The notes below the pieces were generated by a model. It worked only from the letters and a program-made list of their open reading frames with translations. It was not told the DNA's origin and made no database searches. Source: Cystobasidiopsis lactophilus (taxonomy: Eukaryota > Basidiomycota > Agaricostilbomycetes > Agaricostilbales > Chionosphaeraceae). From it: a stretch of DNA of 64,000 bases. This document shows positions 1 through 9,259 of this stretch, piece after piece. Both the position numbers and the translations under genes were made by a program. Where the stretch lies: positions 1,669,587 to 1,733,586 of the forward strand of contig BCIO01000006.1 of assembly GCA_001599975.1 (NCBI GenBank). The letters run 5' to 3'. Positions within the stretch are counted from its first letter, which is position 1. Each line of letters opens with the position of its first letter.

Positions 1-900
1 CAATAAGGCGGAGGCGGTTTGGCATCCGTCGAGGATTGGGCTGCAGCTTCGGCCTCCTCCTGCTTGGCTTTGCCAATAAGTGACTTAGTGGGCGATCGAT
101 CCTTAGCGTCAATGAGCTCGGAGATGGTCTTGGTTCGATCTGAAGGGCCTCATGAGTTTCGCGCGAGCACTCGAAAGGCACTGGACATACCCTGGAGTTG
201 CTTAATGGCATTTTCTACCTGCTGAGGGATCCACCTGTAAAGCATGTAGTTCGCATTGTCGTTGAACTGTTGTTCACTGTTTGGAGGCATCTAAGTGCTG
301 CGCACGTCTGTATGGCAAACAGCCAACGTACTTGGCCTTGGTTTTCTCATAAGTATTAAGGCAGCTATGCATCTCGGGAGCGCCAGTTCGATGGAGTGTC
401 TTCTCTAAGAGCTGCCAGCGACTGGAAATCGCCTTCGTAGCCTTGTCAACTTCTGAGACCTCTTGCCTGATTTGTGCAGAGTTTGGTCTCTTCAGAATGC
501 TGCCGAGCATGCCAGCGAGACCATTGGCTCGTTCAATGTTGAGATTGAGCGCCTGAAGTGAATGAGTACGCGGTTTCACGGAAGCTAACACTTCAGGACA
601 ACTTACCGTCAGGATGAGAGCGCACTCTTCGTTCAACGGCCGGCACCACTCTTTGACCGATAGCTTGTGGATTACAGCGTTCGACTTCCATTGAGCAGGC
701 TCCTCCTTGCCACACATAACCTCAACATTCGCTGGGTCGGCAGTGTTCACCCAGAAGATCAGCGCATCTCCCTCCTCAATCTTGGTACTGTCGGCTTTCT
801 TGTGTTTCGTCAAACTGAAGAAAATATTGATAGGAGGAAGCTCTGGGGAACGCCGCGAACCGAAGGCGGACGCCAGTCGGGCTGATAGCGAGGACGGCAT
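1..900 (-). CDS. PY-motif family gene 1 (C-terminal PPPPY, stop just beyond the window)
   Basis: I do not recognise this family; it is defined here by four paralogues. Exons (minus strand) are 607-900, 328-552, 191-290 and 1-139, giving 252 residues. The last complete codons spell KPPPPY, followed by TG at the window edge, so a TGA stop is likely one base outside. Visible parts are a short amphipathic N-terminus (MPSSLSARLASAFGSRR), a globular segment with the signature FWVNTADP and a later QWKSNAV, a helical segment with AISSRW, an exon with ANYMLYRWIPQQVE, and an Ala/Glu-rich tail ending in the PY motif. There is no signal peptide or membrane helix. PPxY is a known ligand of WW domains, so a link to a Nedd4/Rsp5-type ubiquitin ligase is possible but inferred. 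Introns of 54, 37 and 51 nt follow GT-AG. The 54-nt intron is free of stops, so reading through it would keep the frame. Confidence 0.75.
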
Positions 901-1456
901 GTTCTGGAGCGATAGCGAAGGGAAAGCGCCGTGCAGTCAACACAGGGAAGTGCGAAGGAGGTGCTCGAGGTCGTGGGCACAGGTGAAAACGTAACGGAGC
1001 CGTTCTGAGCTGACAAGTCGCGGGGCACGGCACATCCCACGGGAAAAGGAAGTTAAGATTCGGACGATCATGGCCGTCGTCATTGCGGCCCAGGCTGCCT
1101 CAGAGCAAGCAGCTTGTGCCTCGAAGACACGCAACCCAAGATCAGAGGACAAAAAGAGAAAAGGAATCGATGTGTCCGAGCCTGAGTGGCAAAATTTGGG
1201 CAGGGGCAGAGATAGCGGCAGTTGCGGTTCAAATGTGAATTGGACGCTACAAAGGGTCTTATTTCAAGGATTTCATTCGACATGGTGTGCAGGAATCTCA
1301 ACGCCAGCCCTCCAGCCTGAGAGCAGCGCCGCCACATCGATTCAACCTGGCCGGTTGCCACTTCGCTTTACCCCTTCTGTCCTCCCAGCGATGATCCACT
1401 TCATCATTTCAGTATTGATCGATTGTGAGGCATGAGGGTTGCTCTGGCCAAAGAAG
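901..1456. other. Intergenic, upstream of PY gene 1
   Basis: About 550 nt between the start of PY gene 1 and the end of PY gene 2. Overlapping short open frames exist on both strands, but none resembles a protein family or has paralogous support. It presumably holds the PY gene 1 promoter; I see no clear TATA box. Confidence 0.5.
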
Positions 1457-2483
1457 CTAGTACGGCGGTGGTGGCTTGAGGTCGGTTGAGCTTGCTGAAA
1501 ACGCCTCCGCCTCCTTTTGCTTGCGTTCACTGCTTCCGTCAAGTGCTTGCAGATCCTTCTTGCTTTCACTGGGAAACTCCGTCGGCAAGGGGGTAGTGGA
1601 AGCTTTGATGAAGGAGGAGAGCGTTTGGGCGCGATCTGAAGGGCATGCCTGTCAATATTCTTATGCCAAACAGAAAGTAAGCCTTGACTCGCCTCGGAGC
1701 AGCTTGATGACACGTTCTACCTCGCCAGGAATCCACTTGTTGAGCATGTAGTTGGCATTTGCTGCAAACTCGTCTCGGCTGCGGAAAGCTGTCAGTCCCG
1801 GTTTCTGCAACTGCAAAGGGACACCATACTTCGCCTCCGTTTTCACATGTGTGTTGAGCGGCGTGTGGGACAATGGTGGGCTAGACCGATCCAGATTCTT
1901 TTCGAACGCCTCCCAGCAAGTGGAAATGGCATTGGTGGCCCGGTCGAGCTCCGAGACCAATCGTTTTAATGGCTTGAAGCGCCGTTGCTCCACGTTCGAA
2001 ACGAGCGTGCCTTCGTACCAGTTGGATTGTCGGACGGCAAGATTGATTGCCTGGGATGAATGAGATCATTAGTTTAGTGCGCCCAAATGGAGCGATGCGT
2101 ACCTGGAGAATTTTGCCATACTCGTCATCCATCGGCATCGTCCAGTGTTGTACCATAAGGCAAAAAATGGCATCATTTGGTTCCCAGTCGTTGGCGGCCC
2201 CCTTGGAAGAGGTGACTTCTGTGGCCGAATTCGCCGTATTGACCCAGTATTGGAGTATGCGTTCGCACTGGGTCTTGCCGCAGTCTGTGCCGTCTATTTT
2301 GGTAAGGTAAAAGGGTTGCTCAACGGTGGGGAACCTCGGAAAGGGAGGCTTCGGATAGACAGGTTGGCTTGGCGTTTGCGCTAGTGGAGAGTAAGGAACT
2401 CGACTGTAATTTGCAGGCGGCGAAGAAGAGGAGCTCTTTGCGTCGAAAAACGAGGACAACCGAGCTGAAATCGGGGAGGGCAT
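1457..2483 (-). CDS. PY-motif family gene 2 (C-terminal PPPPY)
   Basis: Second paralogue, 305 residues, exons 2103-2483, 1693-2050 and 1457-1635 on the minus strand; the lengths sum to a multiple of three. The N-terminus MPSPISARLSSFFDAK matches gene 1. A Pro/Ser-rich insert follows, then the family signature YWVNTANS, WEPND, AISTCW, ANYMLNKWIPGEVE and the end LKPPPPY-stop. The first intron (2051-2102) has a GT donor. The last one (1636-1692) begins with GC at the position where genes 1 and 3 have GT, and the phase (1) and acceptor context (CTTCAG) are conserved, so it is very likely a GC-AG intron. The 37-nt intron of gene 1 is not evident here. The function is unknown; the conserved terminal PPxY points to a WW-domain partner. 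Confidence 0.75.
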
Positions 2484-3337
2484 GTTGGAGCGTCGTGCAC
2501 TGGTGGCTCGAGATCAAGAGCAGAACTGCAGGAATCCCCACCCTGCCTTAACGGCTTCCAAATGGTTTTGTGAATGGTGGTGCAACCAGCACATGTCAAA
2601 CTCGACCGAGTCAATGGTGAAGAACCGTTGCGATTGCCGCGACGGGGCGCGAGCAGGGCGAAAGCCAGAAGACAAGGTTCGGCTAAGAGCCAGCGGGGAT
2701 AGGCCATGGCGATGCAATGCGGCAATGTTGTTTCAGACTGGCGGACAAAGGCAGGCGCAGAACGACGTGGTCAAAACTTTAAGATGAAATTAAACAGTGG
2801 CCGGCAAGTGCCGCTCGCAAGTCTCCAAAAAGCATGCTCCAGTGCCTTTCTCGTACGCGATTGAGCAGATTCGCGATGCACACAGAGACATAGGCCAGCC
2901 CTATTGGGCACTTTCAAGGAGCCAGCATTGCGATTCGAGCTGGCGAGCTTTTTTCGGCGGCGTTTGACCGCAAGAGAGGGAGGCCTCGCCTTGACCTGCC
3001 CGGGCTGTCGCCGTGTGCATCTAGGTCCAATGTTATCACTGTCAACGACTCATGAGGAAACTTGGATGGAAGGTTGGACGGGAACAACGTTGCGCGAGAG
3101 ACTCGGCGGGAGTCCTGATGGCAGGTGCAGTGGCGGTCCGAGATCGATCATTCAGTAAGATGTACAATCAAGTTCATAAAGTAGCCTCTGGAGAGCGGCG
3201 GAGGGGCCTCCGACCAACTAATGCACCATGTTCGCAAAGCTGCCACTTCGCCCCGCTCATTTGCCACCTCGCACTGCCGAACTCTTGAGAGTATCTCGAT
3301 CGCGTGCGTTAAGCACTGATAGAATACAGTGAGCATT
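2484..3337. other. Intergenic, upstream of PY gene 2
   Basis: About 850 nt. I see no paralogue, no conserved domain and no tRNA-like sequence. Short frames on both strands look like chance. It should contain the PY gene 2 promoter and the PY gene 3 3' flank. Confidence 0.5.
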
Positions 3338-4257
3338 CTAATAGGGGGGTGGGGGTGGTCGCGCGTCAGTCGAGGTGCTGGCATGTGCTTGGACCTCCAT
3401 CTCCTTGCTCCCTCCAAGCTGCGGCGTCTGCCGAGAGATGCTGGCAGCTTGGACGAACTCGGATATCGCTTCCGCTCGTTCTGAAATTATGGCGCGTATC
3501 AGCATGTTACCTGGTCTAGAAAGACTCTGAGCGACGCACCCGAAATCTGGTTCAGCACGCTGTTGATCTGCTGAGGAAGCCAGCGCTTTCTGATGAAAGC
3601 CGCGTCGTTGGACTTCTCCTGTTTCTTCTCTTTTCTGCAACCCGGCAGTACTGAGCTTACTTTCTTTCTACGACAAGGGAGAGCCATACTCGGTTCCACT
3701 GGCCTTCAACGTGCTGCGACCGGAATGCGCAAGCGGTGCTCCGGTAAGATCGCGACGCTTCTGTAGCTCTAACCAGCGTGCCGAGATGGCTTTGACCGTG
3801 TGCTGCATTTCCAGAACTTTGGCGGTGATGCGTTTGAAATCTCCTCGCTTGACGTCTTTTGCCAGGACACGTTCGAGGCCGTTGGCCATGACAACAGTAG
3901 ACATTAGTGCCTGCATTGAGCCGTCAGCTCATCACAGAACCCTCACTGTTGGCGATGACTCACTTCGAGGATAACGGTCATTCCTGAGACAGGAAAATAT
4001 GCAAACGGCTGGCCGACCGACAGCTTGGAAAGGATCGGGTTTGCCTTCCACTGGACGGGTTGGTCTTTGCAGGAAACGACTTTGACGTTCTCCGGGTCAG
4101 CGGAATTGGTCCAGACGAGCAATATCTTTTCCCCTTTGGGTTTCTTGACATTCTCGTAAAGGTAGAAGGGGCAGTCGATAGAGGGAAGATCAGGCACAGT
4201 CGTAGATGTTCTTCTACCGAATTTTGAGAGCAAGACGGTCGAGATGGAGAAGGTCAT
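3338..4257 (-). CDS. PY-motif family gene 3 (C-terminal PPPPPY)
   Basis: Third paralogue, 256 residues, exons 3964-4257, 3672-3910, 3540-3634 and 3338-3480 (sum divisible by three). I chose the start MTFSISTVLLSKFGRR because it aligns with the paralogues' N-termini; an in-frame upstream ATG (4374) would add 39 unmatched residues. Signatures are LVWTNSADP, QWKANPI, AISARW, AFIRKRWLPQQIN and RPPPPPY-stop. Introns are 53, 37 and 59 nt, all GT-AG. The 37-nt intron is very short but lies close to the 37-nt intron of gene 1, and an in-frame TAG at its donor requires its removal. It is divergent from the F-box-like gene at 4792. Confidence 0.72.
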
Positions 4258-4791
4258 TGCAGGACGGCAAATGATGGTGGAGAAGAGACAAAAGCACGTA
4301 AAAGCGTCACAGCCTTGTGTGAACGGCTCTGGCTGGCAGTAGTGGTGCACGATTACAGGTGAAATTGAGTCCACTGGTGTCTGAAAATCGGAGCCGTTAG
4401 GATTCGGGTCTCGGGAGGTCAGGTTGTCAAACCGGGTGAACGTGAAGAAGCCCTTCCTTTGGGAGTCAACCTTCGTGCCAAAGGTTCAGACAGCAGGTTC
4501 TCAGAGGTTAAAGGAACTGTTGACAAGCACTAGGGCGGCGTGGAAGAGCCCAGGCTGGATTTGCCACCAAATCTGAAAAGCGAGCGCAGGAGAAGATTTG
4601 CGCGCAATTTGACGGCTGGCAAGCCATCGAGGCAGTCTGGCCTTTATATCTCATAGGAACAGACGGTCTATCGCTGGCACAATAGGCCGCATGTCCTGCC
4701 ACTTGTGCTGAACCAGCTGCAGAAACGACGAAGCGTCCGACGGCGAAGATCATCGTTGGAGGGCAACCTCGACATCCCCCTGCAAGTCGGC
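4258..4791. other. Divergent intergenic region between PY gene 3 and F-box-like gene A
   Basis: About 530 nt between two divergent start codons, so it is probably a shared promoter region. No other feature is visible. Confidence 0.5.
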
Positions 4792-5763
4792 ATGATTACG
4801 GCCTTACCAGTTGAGCTTATAGAGGAGATCATCGCTGCGTCGGAAGCTACCACATCGAAGGCCTTGCTGGTGGCGTTGGAGGGGGGCTTCAAATGTCGCC
4901 TTCTCTGGCCGGCGATCCAAGCGCGATGCTATCGGAGGATCGAGCTGCCGCTCGTGCGCTCGCTCTCTCTAAGCGATGACCCGGATGCATTGGCGACTGC
5001 TGTGGCCGCCGAAATCGCCCGAGGCAACCAGATCGTCCAGTCTGTTTCCGGAGGACGGGGCAGGCTGGTTAAAGAGCTGGTCCTACATGGCGAGTCGTCC
5101 CCGCAAGTCACGGCTACGAGTCCAATAGCTGCCGCCTTGGAGCACTGTGGAAACCTCGAGCTTCTGCAGACAACCTCAGTCCACATTTTTCAGCTTGCGT
5201 TGCTTGCCGACCAAGTCAGCTCCTTTGCCAGCATTCTTACCTCTTTTGCTGACAATGAAAGGTAGCAAATCTTCTGTCCGACATCATTGGCGCGGCTGGT
5301 CATCAACTTCGGTCCGGCCAGCGTCATCCAGTCTTTCTCCGAGCTGGGTCTCCTCTTGAAGCAATGCAACCAACTGAAGCGCTTAGAACTCTTGGGTTTC
5401 GCTTTCTCCATTCGTTCCATTACGCATTTTCCGCCTTCGCTCCGCCACTTCATCATTCTGCGGCCCCTCTGCGAGGATTCAAGCGATTCGGGTTGGCTCT
5501 GCCGCCAGATGCTCGGCGTCCCATCAGCATCCCTTCTTTCCCAGCTTACCCGAATAGAGTACTGCTGCGAAGAGTGTCACAGAGAAGATGAACCTATTTA
5601 CGACTTTACTTTCAAATTTAAAGACGACCACGCATTCGTCATGCGTGTCTGCGAGGGACTTGGAAGCGCGTGGTCTGAAGAGCTCAAGGCTATGGTTTTG
5701 AAGATGGATAGAACTCAGGTGACGATTTCTGGGGAGTTTTTTGAGGTGATGCTGCTTCCCTAA
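4792..5763 (+). CDS. F-box/LRR-like protein, two-exon family, gene A
   Basis: Two exons, 4792-5214 and 5266-5763, about 306 residues. I chose the start MITALPVELIEEIIAASE because the paralogue at 7758 begins MPATLPVEVIERVIALVD; this LPxExxxxII pattern is F-box-like. An in-frame ATG at 4705 would add a basic 29-residue extension. The rest has leucine-rich segments (LVKELVLHGES, LKRLELLGFAFS) resembling a degenerate LRR array. A Cys motif CCEECHRED near the C-terminus is shared with gene B as HCQECESQ. The 51-nt intron contains an in-frame TAG. By family precedent it would be a substrate adaptor of an SCF ubiquitin ligase. That role is inferred, and the F-box match is weak. Confidence 0.6.
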
Positions 5764-6139
5764 CCCCTCTGGATGTCGCATGCTAAAGGTATGCCCTCAG
5801 ACGTGAACTTGGCTCCTCGCTTTGCAGCTCCCTCGCCTCGGCAACCTCTTCTGGCAAGGCGGTCACTGTCAATCCCAAAGATGGTGTGTCACCTCCTATG
5901 GTCCTGCTCATGCCACTTCTAATCGATATGAGGCTACTGAAGGGACCGGTCCAAAAAGAGCTGGCTTAAGAAGACGTGGCAAGCTGGCATGGGGCGCTCT
6001 ACTAGAAAACCGAACGGACAGCGATTTGACTGCAGAATTAATACGGCATATGAACGGCTTCGGGCTCGAGCGTTTTCAAATGGCGGCGAAGCCTCCTCTT
6101 CGCCCACCCTGTGGCCCGCGTCTGCTACCCCTCTTCTGC
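5764..6139. other. Convergent intergenic region
   Basis: About 375 nt between the ends of F-box-like gene A and PY gene 4. I see nothing in it beyond presumed 3' UTRs. Confidence 0.5.
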
Positions 6140-7082
6140 TCAAACAGCCGTCCCGACCTTTCGATAGGGTGGAGGCGATGATGTGTCCGTGTTGCTGGCA
6201 ACTGCAGCCCCAGCCTGCGGCTTCAACCCCGTCTTTTCTGTCTGTGATGGGCCCTGTGAACGGGAGCTCGCAGCTTCGATGTACGCAGAGACAGCCCTGG
6301 TTCGCACTGAAGCAGGCTCTTTGTCAGTGAACTGGCAGGAGGACCGGGAACAATGAACATACTCCGAAGCTCTTCGAGAACGCGCTCCACTTGCTGAGGC
6401 AACCACCGGGCTCTTGTGTAATGGGCATTTGCGACCCTCTCCTTTCGACTGCTCAAGAACTCTGACAACGTTTGCTTATCAATTAAGAGGCACGTACTTG
6501 GCAGCACTTGTATCGCACGTGTAGACGCCAGTGTAGGACTGGGGCGCGTTGGATCGGTGTATTGTCTTCTCAAAGGACTCCCAGCGCAATGAGATGGCTT
6601 TGATTGTTTGGTTAATCTCCAAAGTTGCGCTGCGAGTTTCGTCAAACTGGTTTCGTTTAAGATCTTTCTCTAAGATGCTCTTGAGGCCATTGGCTTTGTC
6701 AACTGTACCGTTGATAGCCTGAAATTTTCCGGATAAGCATTGCCCTTGGTTGCAAAGCGAAAGCACTCGCTCGAAGGATGGCAGCATATTCGGCACCTAC
6801 GGGCGCCTCCCAGTTTCGGATGGAAAGATCGACAAGAACTGCGTTGGACTTCCAGCGGGCAGGCATCTCGGCACATGAGATGATTTGAACGTCGCTCGGA
6901 TCCGCCGAGTTCGCCCAAAATCCCAGCATTTCCGCTTTCTCGTCCAGTGGCTGATTCGTCGCTGGGTCAATCTTGTTTGCCCAGTGAATATAGAAAGGGC
7001 GTTCGATCCAAGGTAGATCGGGTCCGACTGGATCTCTAATGCTGGTCTTTGAACGCAGAAAGGCCGAAATGGAGAATAGCAT
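6140..7082 (-). CDS. PY-motif family gene 4 (PPPY followed by a 7-residue extension)
   Basis: Fourth paralogue. The start MLFSISAFLRSK is chosen by alignment with the others. Exon 1 is 6771-7082 and contains FWANSADP and RWKSNAV. Exon 2 begins at 6718 (ANGL, AISLRW). A later exon carries RARWLPQQVERVLEELR, and the last exon is 6140-6306. The intron at 6719-6770 starts with GC where genes 1-3 have GT, so it is probably GC-AG. The intron at 6307-6362 is GT-AG and conserved in phase. The junction around 6450-6490, equivalent to the 37-nt introns of genes 1 and 3, needs a frame change that I could not place confidently. Unlike its relatives, the PPPY is not terminal: the protein continues RKVGTAV before TGA. 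Function unknown. Confidence 0.62.
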
Positions 7083-7757
7083 GGCGAAGCGAGGAAAGCA
7101 GAGGAAAGGTGGTGCGCGCGGGACAAGGTGTAACAGCACGACGACCTTTGCATTGACAGCGGTTCTGCCGTGGATCGTACTGACTCAAACATGACCGCAA
7201 GCGCCGTTGCACTTCGACGCAAACGCGAGCGGGGACAGTGCCGCACCGCGCAACTTTGCCAACTCTGAAGCAAGCTTTGTACCCACCGCCACAAATCTAC
7301 GACAGGAGATCGGTGATATCATGGGACAAACACAACAAAGTGCCAGGAGCTCTCTGGGATCGCACAAGCGGGATTTGCCACCGACCATGAAAAGTGCATT
7401 CAGCGAGGTGGCAAATTTTGCCAGAGTGAGCCAATTCTTTATCGAACCATCTCGATCACGCAGAACAGCATCTCTAGACATTCAAGCGGGTCACAGTGCG
7501 CATGGACAACCGCTTGTGCAACTTTTGGGCCAAAGCAGACGCGAAGCGGCAAGTCGTGGCTGAAGAGCAACGTCGACTTTGTCCTTTGGAATCGCCCGCC
7601 TACTGCCTCGCTGGCGGAGTTGTGGATCAGCGAGGTCTTGGACAGAGCTTGAGACCACCGCAAGTCATACGGCGACGGCGCATCGGGCAGAAGAAGTCCA
7701 GCGAAGCCGTGACGACAACTGTGGAGAGCGGCGACGACCACCTTCTCTCTGCTTGCC
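7083..7757. other. Divergent intergenic region between PY gene 4 and F-box-like gene B
   Basis: About 675 nt between divergent starts, the same arrangement as PY gene 3 and gene A. It is a candidate shared promoter. Frames on both strands lack family support. Confidence 0.5.
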
Positions 7758-8734
7758 ATGCCTGCCACCCTGCCTGTCGAAGTGATTGAGAGGGTCATTG
7801 CTCTGGTTGATGCGGACAACTCGGTCGAGCTGTGGACGCAGCTGCAAGGTTTCAAATGCCGCTCCCTTTTGGTGGCAATAGAAGCGCGGCTCTACAGACA
7901 GATTCAGCTGCCCACTTTGATGTCGCCACATTCGATGAACCAAAAGGAGGAGGGTGACAGTGTGTCCCGGCTTGCTGAAATCCTTGCTTCGTCTGCAAGC
8001 TCGGGCTCCAGCGGCAAGGGCGGTCTCATTCGGGAGCTGATTGTCCGGGGCGGATTTGCCAAAGGGAGCATTGCGGTCCTTCAGCAATGCTCGGGTCTCC
8101 AGTATCTGCACTTGTCAGAAGCGCACATACCGTTGGCGGTCGTCGCTTATGGCGCACGGGTGGGTCCGCTAACATTCATCTGCCGGCGCTCGCAATAACA
8201 GGCCAAACCCGCCAGGCGAAGTTCAGCCCCTCGAAGCTCATCGGCCTTGCCGTCAAAAAGTCCGAGCCCAATCATCTGCATGCGAATGCAGCTGCAAACT
8301 CCTTGATGATCGACATGTTGTTTGCGGTCTGCCCAACGTTACAATCTTTGGACCTGATCGACATGCCTCTATCTCCGACCTCGCTTGTCTTCCTTACTCG
8401 CCTCGCTCACCTCAATATCTTTCACTCTCAGTGCGACCTTGCAGCCGACGCGGGCGAGCTTATCCGGTGGCTTCGCATCGATGCCCGATTCCTCCAGTAC
8501 TTGCGGTCGGTCTCGATGCACTGCCAAGAGTGTGAAAGTCAAGGATACCAGCGTTTCCACTACCAGAAGCGCAAGCTCGACTTCTATGTCTGCAAAGGGC
8601 TCGGAAGAGTTTTTATGACCGCGTTCGAGGCTCGCAAACGGGCTTCTTCGGAGTCTGGTGCTCAAGTCCGCCATCTCTTTCCTCTCTGTTTGCACAGACC
8701 TGAGCCGCCATACACGGCAGACCTGAGCGGCTAG
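7758..8734 (+). CDS. F-box/LRR-like protein, two-exon family, gene B
   Basis: Paralogue of gene A. Exons 7758-8159 and 8216-8734 give 306 residues. The intron (56 nt, GTGGGT donor) contains a CTAAC branch-like site. It starts MPATLPVEVIERVIALVD, then GFKCRSLLVAIEARLYRQIQ matches gene A's GFKCRLLWPAIQARCYRRIE. Leucine-rich stretches follow (LQYLHLSEAHIP, LQSLDLIDMPLS, LAHLNIFHSQ), then the Cys motif HCQECE. Domain order suggests an F-box-like helix pair followed by LRR-type repeats. It is divergent from PY gene 4, so the PY/F-box gene pair is present twice in tandem. Function inferred only. Confidence 0.62.
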
Positions 8735-9259
8735 GCGTTTGGTTTTCATCACTGCACATTCTGTTGGGCCTCGTTGGTCGGTCGACTCTCTGTTCTCTTC
8801 GACTTCGTTTTTCTGTCAATACATTGGGTATCTTCTTGTGCTCAGTTCACCGCTGCAGGAGCAAAACCAAGAGCGAGGAGCGGGCAAGTGGCAACTTGGC
8901 GGTGAACATCAAGCGGCGGAACTCGCTTGCCTTCCATCTCATCTCGACTCTCCTACACGCATCTCCAGCCCCCTTTTATGTTCTCCATCAGTCTTTGATA
9001 CCAGGCTGTTCTCCGATTCCCTTCTCAGTCAGTTCATGCGCATACCGTCGCTGTCGGTCCCCAGTGCTTGTAACCCCTTCAAACTCCGTCCAAGTTCCTT
9101 GTACACTCTTCTGAAATAGCCCACAGCATCAAAAGTGCTTTTTAGTGACTTCTGAGGAAGCAGCAACAAAAGTCACGTTTTTTTCCTGCGCCCGCTTTGC
9201 TTCTCTCGAGCAAGCTGGAGCCGCACCGCCAAACCAGCCCCAAGGCTCGCACGCACGAC
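8735..9259. other. TRA1 upstream region
   Basis: About 525 nt rich in pyrimidine runs on the plus strand (for example 8790-8830 and 9160-9200), common in fungal promoters and leaders. An upstream in-frame ATG lies at 9197, 21 codons before the chosen TRA1 start. No other gene is seen. Confidence 0.5.

Noticed and set aside
1-7082. Viral matrix or Gag-like origin for the PPPPY proteins
   Set aside because: PPxY late domains occur in such proteins, but there are several conserved spliceosomal introns, no capsid or zinc-knuckle region, no polymerase and no terminal repeats. A host gene family is simpler.
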